Shown: positions 1 through 9,972 of the stretch, piece by piece
How positions within the stretch are numbered: the stretch's first letter is position 1
Layout: each line of letters opens with the position of its first letter
NCBI RefSeq assembly: GCF_021442385.1
Contig: NZ_MUZA01000013.1
Span: forward strand, 62,001-126,000
DNA length: 64,000 nucleotides
Reading direction: 5' to 3'
Origin: Micromonospora sp. MH99
Lineage (GTDB): Bacteria; Actinomycetota; Actinomycetes; Mycobacteriales; Micromonosporaceae
The notes under the pieces: generated by a model
Database searches by the model: none
What the model saw: only the letters and a program-made list of their open reading frames with translations
Told to the model about the DNA's origin: nothing
Translations under genes and position numbers: made by a program

Positions 1-2
1 AG

Positions 3-530
3 CTGCGCCAGGTCGCCGAGGTGCTGCGCGACCGGATCCACCGGGTCACGCCCACTGCTGCCCCGGGTGCCATGCCGCTGCGGGTGCACGCCCGGTACAG
101 CCGCAACGAGGCGTGTGCCGCGTTCGGGATGACCAACCCGGGCTCACTGCGCGAGGGGGTGAAGTGGTTGCCCGACGCCCAGGCCGACCTGTTCTTCGTC
201 ACCCTGGTCAAGTCGGAGGCGCACTACTCCCCCACCACCATGTACGCCGACCGGGCCATCACCGACACGCTGTTCCAGTGGGAGTCGCAGAGCACCACCT
301 CGGCGGCCTCGGCGACCGGTCAGCGCTACACGTCAGGTGGTTCGACCGTGCACTTGTTCGTCCGGGAGACCCGAATCGCCGACCGCGATCTGGGCGCGCC
401 GCCGTACCTCTACGCCGGCACCATGACGTACGAGTCGCACACCGGCGACCGGCCGATGCGGATCCTCTGGCGGCTCGACCACGCCCTACCCGCCGACGTC
501 TACGCCACCGCCCGCACCATCGCCGCCTAG
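3..530 (+). CDS. DUF3427-domain protein, C-terminal fragment
   Basis: The frame is already open at the left edge (first whole codon at base 3) and ends with TAG at 528-530, so only about 175 C-terminal residues are present. The pattern HARYSRNEACAAFG, then SEAHYSPTTMYAD, then the LFVRE strand matches the DUF3427 domain, which closes a family of superfamily II DNA helicases that often carry an N-terminal PLD-type nuclease. The helicase motifs themselves would lie left of the window, so the helicase role is inferred from the family. The next gene is convergent, 53 bases away. Confidence 0.75.
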   Translation: MRQVAEVLRDRIHRVTPTAAPGAMPLRVHARYSRNEACAAFGMTNPGSLREGVKWLPDAQADLFFVTLVKSEAHYSPTTMYADRAITDTLFQWESQSTTSAASATGQRYTSGGSTVHLFVRETRIADRDLGAPPYLYAGTMTYESHTGDRPMRILWRLDHALPADVYATARTIAA

Positions 531-583
531 GGCTGTTAGGGCGTCGGGGAATAGTCGTGTCGAATCCTGCCGTCGCAGTGCCA

Positions 584-2728
584 CTAGCCCGGCTGGTCGA
601 CGGCGCGGGCGTGTCGTCCACTGTTCGGCCGCTCGTCGCCGTGCCCCGGCCACCACGCCTTGTGCCCGATCAGAGCGGTCAGCGCGGGAACGAAGAACAT
701 CGACATCACGAACGCCGACAGCACGATGCCGATCGCCACCGCGAAGCCCATCTGCTGCAGGAACGAGATCGGCGCGAGCAGCAGCACCGCGAACGTCCCG
801 GCCAGGATCAGTCCGGCTGCCGCGACCGTCGGGCCGGCGTGCTGCACGCCGATGGCGGCTGCCTCATGTGGCTCGTTGCCTTCCCGCGCTTCCTCGCGTA
901 GTCGGGCGATCATCAGGATGTTGTAGTCGGTCCCGATGGCCACGACGAAGAGGTAGAGGATGATCGGCAACTGGAAGGTGACACCTGGCTCGCCTTGCAG
1001 CCCTTGGAAGAGGTAGACGGTGGCGCCCAGCGTGGCGGCGAAGTTGAGCAGCACCGCGATCACGAGGTAGATCGGCGCGACCAGGCTGCGCAGCAGCAGC
1101 GCGAGGATGAGCGCGATCAGGCCGGCAGCTACCGGCAGGATCACCGACAGGTCGCGGTTGTTCGCCGAGTTGATGTCCGCGAAGATCGCGGTGGTCCCGC
1201 CGACCAGCGCCCGGGTGCCGGGCGGGGCCGCCGTGTGCACGGCGCCGCGCAGGTCTTCGCGGACGAGGGTGATCGCCTTGTTGGAGACCGGGTTCTCGTT
1301 GAGCAGCAGGTTGACCCGGGCCACACTCGGGTCGGTACTGCGCTCCGGGGGCTGTGCCTGACCGACACCCGGGGCTTTCGCTACGGCTGCAGCAAAGTCG
1401 TTGACCTGTTGCTCGGTCAGCGGCGACCGGTTGGTGGTGGTCAGGTAGACCTCGGTCGGGGCGAGCGCACCGGCGGCGAACCCGCGCTGGAGGTCCTGCG
1501 CGGCCTTCGCCGACTCGGTGTCCTGTGGGAAGCCGGCGCTGAAGTCGTAGTCGGCCTTGTAGCTCAGCACGCCTGCGGCGAGCGCGACCAGGATGACGCC
1601 GGAGATCGCCGCGACGAGTGCCGGCCGGCGCCCGACTGTGGTGCCGAGCCGGTGGGACAGGGTGGCCTTGGGCGTACGCTGCCACGCCTTCGACGGCCAG
1701 AAGACGTACCGGCCGAGCAGGGAGACGACTGCGGGGACGAGGGTGAGCGAGGTGACAAGCATGACGCCGACCGCGATGGCGAGTGCCGGGCCGAGCGAGC
1801 CGAAGAAGCCCAGGGAGGCGAGGAGCAGCACGAGGAACGCGACGATTACCGCTCCGGCGGCCGAGGTGATGACCTCGCCGACCCGCTGGACGGTGACGAT
1901 CATCGCGGTGCGCTTGTCGTCGCCGGCGCGCAGTCGCTCCCGGTAGCGGAAGAGCAGAAACAGGATGTAGTCGGTACCGATGCCGAACAGCACAATCAGC
2001 AGGATCGTCTGCAGGTCCTGGCTGACACTGAGATCGAATGCCTTGCCGGCGGCGGCGACGAGACCGGTCGTGATGCTCAGGACGACGCCGACGACCACCA
2101 CGGGCAGCAGTGCGGCGATGGGACTCCGGAAGATGATCAGGATCAGTCCGATGATCAGGATGATCGTCGCGATGCCGACCACGGCGAAGGCGTTGTTGAA
2201 GGTGTCCTCGTTGTCGACGAAGCTCGCCACGTCGCCGGCCACGCCCGCGGACAGTCCACTGTTCGCCAGCTCCGGGCCGATGTCCGCCCGCAGATCGCGG
2301 ACGGCGTCGAGCAGCGTCGGATCGTCAGGGGTGGGGGCGTCCAGTCCGACGTTGATGATCTGCACCGACTTGTCCGGCGCCACAGCTGGCGGACCGGTCA
2401 GGTAGCCGGACGTGTGCGGGATGTTCTTGGCCTTGAGCTCCTGGGCGAGCTGGCCCACTTTCGCCTCATCCGCCGGCGTGAGTTTTTGACCGTCGGCGCG
2501 CTTGACCACGATGACGGCCGTTGCGGTTGCCTGCTGCGGAAACGCCTTCTGCCCGAGCTCGGTGGCCTGTACGGACTCGTACGAGCGGGGCAGGAAGCTC
2601 TCCTGATCCGCTGAGGTGATGTCACTCAGCGAGGGTGTGGTGAGGATGATGGCGGCCGCCGCCAGCACCCACCCGGCAATCACCCACCACGCTCTGCCCA
2701 CAACGAATCTGCCCAGCCGCTCGAACAT
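584..2728 (-). CDS. MMPL-family RND-type membrane transporter
   Basis: This 714-residue protein has the duplicated MMPL layout: one N-terminal transmembrane helix, an extracytoplasmic loop of roughly 170 residues, a block of five or six helices, then the same arrangement again. Both helix blocks contain the family signature, FGIGTDYILFLLFRYRERL and VVAIGTDYNILMIARLREE, with the acidic residue of the proton pathway. MMPL proteins export lipids, siderophores or drugs using the proton gradient; the substrate here cannot be told from sequence. The start is ATG at 2728 behind GGGGGAAACC, not the longer in-frame extension to 2788. No TetR-type regulator is adjacent. Confidence 0.88.
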   Translation of the reverse strand: MFERLGRFVVGRAWWVIAGWVLAAAAIILTTPSLSDITSADQESFLPRSYESVQATELGQKAFPQQATATAVIVVKRADGQKLTPADEAKVGQLAQELKAKNIPHTSGYLTGPPAVAPDKSVQIINVGLDAPTPDDPTLLDAVRDLRADIGPELANSGLSAGVAGDVASFVDNEDTFNNAFAVVGIATIILIIGLILIIFRSPIAALLPVVVVGVVLSITTGLVAAAGKAFDLSVSQDLQTILLIVLFGIGTDYILFLLFRYRERLRAGDDKRTAMIVTVQRVGEVITSAAGAVIVAFLVLLLASLGFFGSLGPALAIAVGVMLVTSLTLVPAVVSLLGRYVFWPSKAWQRTPKATLSHRLGTTVGRRPALVAAISGVILVALAAGVLSYKADYDFSAGFPQDTESAKAAQDLQRGFAAGALAPTEVYLTTTNRSPLTEQQVNDFAAAVAKAPGVGQAQPPERSTDPSVARVNLLLNENPVSNKAITLVREDLRGAVHTAAPPGTRALVGGTTAIFADINSANNRDLSVILPVAAGLIALILALLLRSLVAPIYLVIAVLLNFAATLGATVYLFQGLQGEPGVTFQLPIILYLFVVAIGTDYNILMIARLREEAREGNEPHEAAAIGVQHAGPTVAAAGLILAGTFAVLLLAPISFLQQMGFAVAIGIVLSAFVMSMFFVPALTALIGHKAWWPGHGDERPNSGRHARAVDQPG

Positions 2729-2952
2729 GGTTTCCCCCGTACGTTCGACACCACCGTCGTCTGGGCCTGGAGCGCCCAGGGCGGACACCCCATCACTCTT
2801 GTGGGTGGTTTCACTACCCGCTGTGCAGATTACAGTCGTCCGCCACTCCTTTTCGGATGCATGGCCCTCAAGGGCCGCGGGAGTTTCAGCTAGGTCGGCG
2901 AGCCTCGCCGCGCACCTCGACGCTTGCCGCCGAGGGCGCGGCGATCCACAGG

Positions 2953-2970
2953 CGGCTCCGATCGGAGCCG
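2953..2970 (-). terminator. Candidate terminator after the polyester-hydrolase-like gene
   Basis: A perfect 18-base palindrome (CGGCTCCGA followed by its complement) begins 30 bases after the TGA of the upstream gene on the minus strand. Folded, it gives a 7-bp GC-rich stem with a 4-base loop. There is no U-tract, which is usual for actinobacteria, so the role is inferred from position. Confidence 0.45.
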
Positions 2971-2999
2971 TACGACCTGCGGCTATGTCCTACGACTGC

Positions 3000-5503
<2,504 letters not shown>

Positions 5504-5564
5504 TCACCCGGCGCGCGCCGATCGTCACATCGGCACGGCGTCACTGCCTCAGCACTGGGACGAG

Positions 5565-5578
5565 TGTGAGCGTTAACA
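5565..5578 (-). promoter_or_regulatory. LacI-family type operator
   Basis: TGTGAGCGTTAACA (read on the plus strand) matches 12 of 14 bases of the palindrome TGTTAGCGCTAACA typical of LacI-family repressors. It covers about +1 to +14 of the predicted promoter for the esterase operon, the usual place for steric repression. No LacI-type gene is in the window, so the regulator and its sugar signal are unknown. Confidence 0.6.
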
Positions 5579-5584
5579 GCGACG

Positions 5585-5614
5585 ATTGTAGATACATTGG
5601 ATTGCTCTGGTCTA
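5585..5614 (-). promoter_or_regulatory. Predicted promoter of the esterase operon
   Basis: On the minus strand TAGACC (5614-5609) and TACAAT (5590-5585) are separated by 18 bases and give four of six matches to the -35 box and a good -10 box. Transcription would start near 5578, at the edge of the operator, about 200 bases before the SGNH-hydrolase start codon. Confidence 0.5.
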
Positions 5615-5658
5615 CGGGCAACGTCGGCTGCCGAGGGATCGCGCGTTAGGTTACGACG

Positions 5659-6096
5659 ATGGAGCAGCGGATCAGCCTGATCACCCTCGGCGTCTCGGAC
5701 CTGCCACGCGCCAAGACCTTCTACGAGCACCTCGGCTGGCGCGGCCAGGAGGTCGAGGGGACTGTCTTCTTTCAGGCCGGCGGCCTAGCCCTCGTCCTGT
5801 GGAGTCGCGACAAGCTGGCCGCCGACGCGGACGTTCCCAACCCGGACACCGGTGGCTTCGGCGGAATGACCCTGGCCCAGAACGTCCGCTCGCGGGCCGA
5901 GGTGGACGAGGTGATGGCCACCGCCAGCGAGGCCGGCGCCGAGGTGACCCAGCCGGCGCGCGAGACGTTCTACGGCGGCTACGCCGGCTACTTCGCCGAC
6001 CCGGACGGTCACGTCTGGGAGATCGCCTGGAACCCCGGCTTCACGCTCGGCCCGAACGGCTCGCTCACCCTCCCCGACTTCGGCACCACGGCCTGA
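5659..6096 (+). CDS. VOC-superfamily (glyoxalase-like) protein
   Basis: This 145-residue protein has the paired beta-alpha-beta-beta-beta units of the vicinal oxygen chelate fold: ISLITLGVSDLPRAKTFYEHLGW at the start and the closing GYAGYFADPDGHVWEIAWNP, which supplies the C-terminal metal-ligand glutamate position. Family members bind a metal and act as glyoxalases, dioxygenases or drug-binding resistance proteins. Nothing here fixes the substrate. It is divergent from the esterase operon and shares its 281-base upstream region. Confidence 0.8.
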   Translation: MEQRISLITLGVSDLPRAKTFYEHLGWRGQEVEGTVFFQAGGLALVLWSRDKLAADADVPNPDTGGFGGMTLAQNVRSRAEVDEVMATASEAGAEVTQPARETFYGGYAGYFADPDGHVWEIAWNPGFTLGPNGSLTLPDFGTTA

Positions 6097-6126
6097 CCCG
6101 ACCGCAGCGGCAGCGGCGGCGGCGGA

Positions 6127-7377
6127 TCACGGCCCGGTCGGCGGGCAGAGCAGCCGGTCCACAAGCGGCAGCAGGGTGTCCAGGCACACCGTCAACAGGG
6201 CGGGATCGGGTGTCGTGGTTGGCGAGGGCGACGGTGCGCCGGGCCGGGCCGCGGTGGGCGGGTCGGTAGGCGTCGTCGCGCTGGCCGACGGTTCGGGAGC
6301 GCTGGAGGGCGTCGGCACGCTGGATGGCGGCGGTTCGGTGGACGACGGCGGCTCAGCGGACGGCCGCGGAGCGGTGGACGACTGCGGAGCGGTCGCCGGC
6401 ACCGGCGCAGCAGCCGCGACGGCGGACGGGACCGGCGCGGCGGGCCGCAGCGGTTCGGCCGTCGGAGGCCGTGCCGGCTCGGCCGGACGGGCGGGCGGAA
6501 CCAGGACCGGCGGTGCCACCAGGACGGCGGGCACCCGCAGCGGGGCGAGCACACCGGTGTTCCGGGCGGCCGGTTCGACTGTCGCCGCTTCCGCCCGCCG
6601 CATCGGCCCGGCCTGCTGCGGTCCCACGGCACCGGGGCCCAGTGCCGCGAACACCACAGTCGCGACGGCGGCGACGGCGAGTGCCCGGCGGTCGGGGCGT
6701 ACCGCAGTCAGCGGCGCGTCGGCCGGCCCGACCGTCGACGGCGGCACGGGCGGGGATGCCTGGTGCGCGGCCAGCAGGGCGTCGAGCTGGGCGGTGACGG
6801 CGGCACGATCCCCGGCGGCCGAGGCGGCCGCGAGGGTGAGATAGAAGCGGAAGTTCACGGCGGTGCCGGCCGGGACCAGCAGCCCGGAGAGTCGGCCGTC
6901 GTCGTGCAGCAGGGTGACGGGCACGTCGGGGTGGTGGGCGGCGCCGAGCAGGTCCGCGTACCGCCACTCGCGCCGGTGCTCGCGGCCGGCGAAGGCCACG
7001 CGATGGCTGGTCACGACGGCCAGGCCACTGTCGACGCTCCGCAGGCCCGGAGGCACTGCCGCGTCGGTGGTCTCGGTGAAGGCGCAGCCGCCGGGCGTGG
7101 GCAGGCCGGCGACGTGCCGGGCCTCCGCCTCGACGAGCTCTGCGACGGGTACGACCCGGAAGACGAGTTCGTCGACGTCGAGGTCGACGGGGAGGCCGGC
7201 GCGTGGCCGCGTACACCCGAGGAACCCGGCGGCTTCGATCCGTAGCCGGACCAGGTGGTCCCCGCGTCGGCGCCAGGCGGCGGTGGCGTCGCGGTACGCG
7301 CGCCGACGGCGCTCGTTCTCGCGCTCGGCCCAGGCGAGCCGCCAGGAGGGAGGTGCCAGCAGTGCGGTCACGGTCAC
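6127..7377 (-). CDS. Membrane protein with PH-like domain and proline-rich tail, paralogue A
   Basis: I do not recognise a named family. The 416-residue product has an Arg-rich helical N-terminus (AWRRRGDHLVRLR), then a segment DSGLAVVTSHRVAFAGREHRREWRYADLLG that resembles bacterial PH-like domains (strand, T-x-x-R-hydrophobic turn, then a W after a basic loop), one transmembrane helix around residues 232-250 (ALAVAAVATVVFAAL), and about 150 Pro/Ser/Ala/Thr-rich residues ending in a short tail with two cysteines. It is clearly paralogous to the protein at 10565-11728: same order, similar WRRR, VTSxR and NFRFYLTLA/DFRFKLTLA blocks. Predicted topology is cytoplasmic N-terminus, outside tail. 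GTG start with a weak ribosome site, so the exact start is uncertain. Confidence 0.65.
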   Translation of the reverse strand: MTVTALLAPPSWRLAWAERENERRRRAYRDATAAWRRRGDHLVRLRIEAAGFLGCTRPRAGLPVDLDVDELVFRVVPVAELVEAEARHVAGLPTPGGCAFTETTDAAVPPGLRSVDSGLAVVTSHRVAFAGREHRREWRYADLLGAAHHPDVPVTLLHDDGRLSGLLVPAGTAVNFRFYLTLAAASAAGDRAAVTAQLDALLAAHQASPPVPPSTVGPADAPLTAVRPDRRALAVAAVATVVFAALGPGAVGPQQAGPMRRAEAATVEPAARNTGVLAPLRVPAVLVAPPVLVPPARPAEPARPPTAEPLRPAAPVPSAVAAAAPVPATAPQSSTAPRPSAEPPSSTEPPPSSVPTPSSAPEPSASATTPTDPPTAARPGAPSPSPTTTPDPALLTVCLDTLLPLVDRLLCPPTGP

Positions 7378-7392
7378 ACGCGGTACAACCGC

Positions 7393-7404
7393 TCACGTAC
7401 GTGA
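7393..7404. promoter_or_regulatory. 12-base perfect palindrome upstream of paralogue A
   Basis: TCACGTACGTGA lies 16 bases before the GTG start of the minus-strand gene and could be an operator. It is short enough to be chance in GC-rich DNA. Confidence 0.25.
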
Positions 7405-7469
7405 CAGGCAACGCTCGTCGAATCGATGTCTCCCGTTGCGCCCGAAAGGAGAGAATTGACGGACGCCGA

Positions 7470-7500
7470 CGGCTGCTCCGGCAAAGAACCGGAGCAGCCG
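7470..7500 (-). terminator. Terminator after the epoxide hydrolase gene
   Basis: A perfect 12-bp stem (CGGCTGCTCCGG with its complement) encloses a 7-base loop, CAAAGAA. It starts 24 bases after the epoxide hydrolase stop on the minus strand and closes the ArsR/VOC/hydrolase transcription unit before paralogue A. Confidence 0.8.
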
Positions 7501-7524
7501 CCAGTCAGGACGGCAGCGGCAGCC

Positions 7525-8655
7525 CTACGAGCGCAGCGAGGTGAAGAAGTCCCGCAGCTCAGCGGCGAGCAGGTCCGGTTCCTCCAGCGGCATGAAGTGC
7601 CCACCTCGGCCGGGTTCGCTCCAGTGCCGGATGTCGGTGCAGGCCCGCTCGGCGATCTCGCGCGGGAAGTTGGCCTGCGAGGGTTCGGTGCTCACCGTGA
7701 ACGCGGCGGGCACGGTGATGTTCGGCCGTGGCGTGTTGTGGTCGAAGTCGACGTACTGCCGGAACGACGAGCCGATCGTGCCGGTCACCCAGTAGAGCGT
7801 GATGATCGTGAGCAGCGTGTCGGTGTCGAAGCTGTTCGACAGGTCGCCGTGGTTGTCGCTCCAGTCCCGGTACTTGTCGACGAGCCAGGCGGCCAGCCCG
7901 GCCGGGGAGTCGGCGAGCGCCGCCGCGAGGGTGTCCGGCCGGGTGCCCATGATGGCGCTGTAGCCGCCGTCGGTCTCGTCGTACACGGCCTCGGCGTCCA
8001 GAAACGCCTGCTCGGCCGTCGACAGCGGTTGGCCGTCGAAGCTGGCCGGGAACGGTGGATGGATCATGTGGATGCCCGCCACCTGCTCCGGATAGAGGGC
8101 ACCGAGCCAACCGGTGACGACCCCGCCGACGTCGCCGCCGAAGGCGCCGTACCGCTCGTAGCCGAGCACGTCGGTCATCAACTCGTGCAGCGTCCGGGCG
8201 AGGACCGCCCGGGTCAGCGGCACGTCGGGCAGCTCCGAGTAGCCGAAGCCGGGCAGTGACGGCACCACCACGTCGAACGCGCCCCCGAGCGGGCTGGTCA
8301 GCCGGTCGACCAGCGGCAGCATCTCGACGAAGCTGCTGGGCCAGCCGTGGCTCAGGAGCAACGGCGGCGGCGCGGGCGTACCGGCCGGGCGGTCCGCGCG
8401 GACATGCACGAAGTGCAGCTTCCGGCCGCCGACGAGTGCCAGGTACTGGGGATACGCGTTGAGCGCGGCCTCCCGGGCACGCCAGTCGAACCCGTCGTGC
8501 CAGTAGGACACCAGGTCCCGCAGATAGTCGGGATCGGTGCCGCCCTGCCACTGTCGGTGGCCGCTGCGCTCGGTGAAGCGGGTGCGGGCCAGTCGGGCCC
8601 GCAGGTCGTCGAGGACCGCATCGGACACGTCGATGCGGAACGGGGAAACAGACAT
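7525..8655 (-). CDS. Epoxide hydrolase family protein (EHN domain, alpha/beta hydrolase)
   Basis: The 376-residue protein starts at ATG 8655 with an ideal GGAGG seven bases upstream. It opens with the EHN N-terminal domain (PFRIDVSDAVLDDLRARLARTR...WRAREAALNAYPQY) found in microsomal-type epoxide hydrolases. HGWP at 103-106 forms the oxyanion-hole loop, Asp175 in FGGDVGG is the nucleophile and His353 in GGHF completes the charge relay. Such enzymes hydrolyse epoxides to diols through an ester intermediate; many bacterial members act on xenobiotics. It is the last gene of the ArsR-type transcription unit, 129 bases after the VOC gene, and has a structured leader of its own. Confidence 0.85.
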   Translation of the reverse strand: MSVSPFRIDVSDAVLDDLRARLARTRFTERSGHRQWQGGTDPDYLRDLVSYWHDGFDWRAREAALNAYPQYLALVGGRKLHFVHVRADRPAGTPAPPPLLLSHGWPSSFVEMLPLVDRLTSPLGGAFDVVVPSLPGFGYSELPDVPLTRAVLARTLHELMTDVLGYERYGAFGGDVGGVVTGWLGALYPEQVAGIHMIHPPFPASFDGQPLSTAEQAFLDAEAVYDETDGGYSAIMGTRPDTLAAALADSPAGLAAWLVDKYRDWSDNHGDLSNSFDTDTLLTIITLYWVTGTIGSSFRQYVDFDHNTPRPNITVPAAFTVSTEPSQANFPREIAERACTDIRHWSEPGRGGHFMPLEEPDLLAAELRDFFTSLRS

Positions 8656-8695
8656 TGATCCTCCGATGAAGGAGGGCGCACTCCCCGACGCGAAG

Positions 8696-8781
8696 ACGTC
8701 AGCTGAGGGGGACGGACGAGAAGGGCGCCCAGACGTGACAACTGGTGTTCACAGGGCTCACCTCCTTCTCGTCGCTGACGT
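8696..8781 (-). other. Structured leader: two-part long hairpin upstream of the epoxide hydrolase
   Basis: In the RNA (minus strand) bases 8773-8764 pair perfectly with 8724-8715 (10 bp, CCTTCTCGTC and complement), and 8781-8774 pair with 8703-8696 (8 bp, ACGTCAGC and complement); 11 bases on one side are unpaired between the helices. The helix covers part of the AAGGAGG ribosome site of the small reading frame at 8752-8699, so folding and translation should compete. Regulation is inferred, not shown. Confidence 0.4.
8699..8752 (-). CDS. Candidate 17-residue leader peptide
   Basis: A small frame starting GTG at 8752 has a perfect AAGGAGG ribosome site eight bases upstream and encodes MNTSCHVWAPFSSVPLS before TGA. 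It lies wholly in the gap between the VOC gene and the epoxide hydrolase gene, and its end overlaps the 3' arm of the long hairpin, so a ribosome finishing it would melt that arm. It contains one Cys-His-Val-Trp run. Either a leader peptide or a chance frame; the ribosome site is the main support. Confidence 0.35.
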   Translation of the reverse strand: MNTSCHVWAPFSSVPLS

Positions 8782-8784
8782 GGA

Positions 8785-9183
8785 TCACCGTACCTGAGCG
8801 GGTTGGAAGAGTTCGACCGGGTTGCCGGCCGGGTCGTCCAGGACGATCTGCTGGCCGCCCGGACCGCTGACGACGTCGCTACGGAAGGCGATTCCGGCCG
8901 CCCGCAGCCGGGCGACCTCCGCGGCGATGTCGGCAACGATCAGGTGGATGCGGTTCCACCCGCCGGGGTGTGGACGGCGTCCGTCGGGCAGGGCCCGGCC
9001 TGCGGAGCTGGCCGGGCCGGACAGCAGCAGCCGCAGGTTGCCGCGCCGCACGTCGGCGAACGCGGGCAGGAACGCGCTGATCGGGGTGAAGCCGAGGTGG
9101 GTGGTGTAGAAGTCGAGCGCGGCGGCGACGTCGTCGACGAGGTACCGCACGCTGACGACGCTGGCTTCGGTGGGGTTGGTCAT
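8785..9183 (-). CDS. VOC-superfamily (glyoxalase-like) protein
   Basis: This 132-residue protein starts at ATG 9183 behind AGAAGG. It has the two-module VOC fold: SVRYLVDDVAAALDFYTTHL at the start and GPGGQQIVLDDPAGNPVELF at the end, with a conserved Glu metal-ligand position. Its start is only 11 bases after the stop of the ArsR-arsenate reductase fusion, so they are co-transcribed. VOC proteins in arsenic operons include the C-As lyase ArsI, but the cysteine pair typical of ArsI is absent, so I do not call it ArsI. Confidence 0.8.
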   Translation of the reverse strand: MTNPTEASVVSVRYLVDDVAAALDFYTTHLGFTPISAFLPAFADVRRGNLRLLLSGPASSAGRALPDGRRPHPGGWNRIHLIVADIAAEVARLRAAGIAFRSDVVSGPGGQQIVLDDPAGNPVELFQPAQVR

Positions 9184-9194
9184 GATGCCTTCTC

Positions 9195-9929
9195 TCATCG
9201 GGCGGAGAGGGTGTGCAGCAGGAAACCGATCCGCTGGGCGAGCTCGTCGGCGACCCGTTCGAACGCGGGCAGTCCCTCCGGGTCGACTGCCGGGTCCGGG
9301 ATGCTCCAGTGCGCGTGCCGCGGCGAGCCGGGGAACTCGGGGCAGACCTCCCTGACCCGGTCGCAGAGGGTGATCACGGCGTCGAACCGCTGGCCGGTGA
9401 ACTCGTCCAGGTGTTTGGGCCGCGCCGCACCCAGGTCGATGCCGCGCGTCGCCATGGCGCTCACCGCGAGGGGATGGACGACCTTGGGTCGACTCCCGGC
9501 GCTGCACGCCCGCACGGCACCGGCGGTGCGGTCCCGCAGCAGGGCTTCGGCCATCTGCGAGCGCGAACTGTTGCCCGTGCACAGGAACAGCACGCGTCCG
9601 GTCACTGTGGTGGCCGGCGCGGGTGGGGTGAGTCGCAGCCCGGGATGCAGGGCCGCGCCGGCGCCGGCCAGCAGCTCCCCGCAGTGGGCCAGCGCGAGCG
9701 AGTAGTAGGTGTCGCGGCCGTCGGCGCTGCTGCGTCGCGCGCTCACCAGCTCGGCCTTGCGGAGTTTGCCGAGGTGATACGAGACGAGGTTCTGCGGTTG
9801 GCCGAGTCGTGCGGTCAGCTCGTGCACGGCGAGGTCACCACGGGCCAGTTCGCTGAGCAGCCGCCACCGCACCGGGTGCCCGGCGGCGGTCACGAACCCG
9901 GGCGGCGCGATGGTGTCGACTGACGTCAC
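9195..9929 (-). CDS. ArsR-type repressor fused to LMW-PTP/arsenate reductase-type phosphatase
   Basis: The 244-residue protein joins two domains. Residues about 12-95 are an ArsR winged helix (HPVRWRLLSELARGDLAVHELTARLG, then LVSYHLGKLRKAELV as recognition region). Residues 110-240 are a low-molecular-weight tyrosine phosphatase or thioredoxin-type arsenate reductase: P-loop Cys117-x5-Arg123 in FLCTGNSSRSQMAEALL and the general acid in IPDPAVDP. The usual ArsR metal-box cysteines (ELCVCD) are not seen in the helical region, so how the inducer is sensed is open. GTG 9929 overlaps the GGAGG, which suggests either a leaderless mRNA or a slightly different start. First gene of a three-gene unit with a palindromic operator just upstream. 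Confidence 0.85.
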   Translation of the reverse strand: MTSVDTIAPPGFVTAAGHPVRWRLLSELARGDLAVHELTARLGQPQNLVSYHLGKLRKAELVSARRSSADGRDTYYSLALAHCGELLAGAGAALHPGLRLTPPAPATTVTGRVLFLCTGNSSRSQMAEALLRDRTAGAVRACSAGSRPKVVHPLAVSAMATRGIDLGAARPKHLDEFTGQRFDAVITLCDRVREVCPEFPGSPRHAHWSIPDPAVDPEGLPAFERVADELAQRIGFLLHTLSAR

Positions 9930-9938
9930 CTCCGCAGA

Positions 9939-9962
9939 TTACATCAAACTGGTTTGATGTAA
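9939..9962. promoter_or_regulatory. ArsR-type operator
   Basis: Perfect 11-bp arms TTACATCAAAC and GTTTGATGTAA flank two bases, 10 bases before the fusion gene's GTG. The ATCAA-n-TTGAT core is the classic ArsR/SmtB operator. A -10-like TGTAAT (minus strand, 9943-9938) lies in the proximal arm, so bound repressor would block transcription of its own unit. The minus-strand WapI-like gene reads toward it from the other side. Confidence 0.8.
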
Positions 9963-9972
9963 ATGGGTTGAG

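Noticed and set aside
8785..9183. Calling the VOC protein ArsI (C-As lyase)
   Set aside because: It follows an ArsR-arsenate reductase gene, but the vicinal cysteines that bind trivalent arsenic in ArsI are missing.
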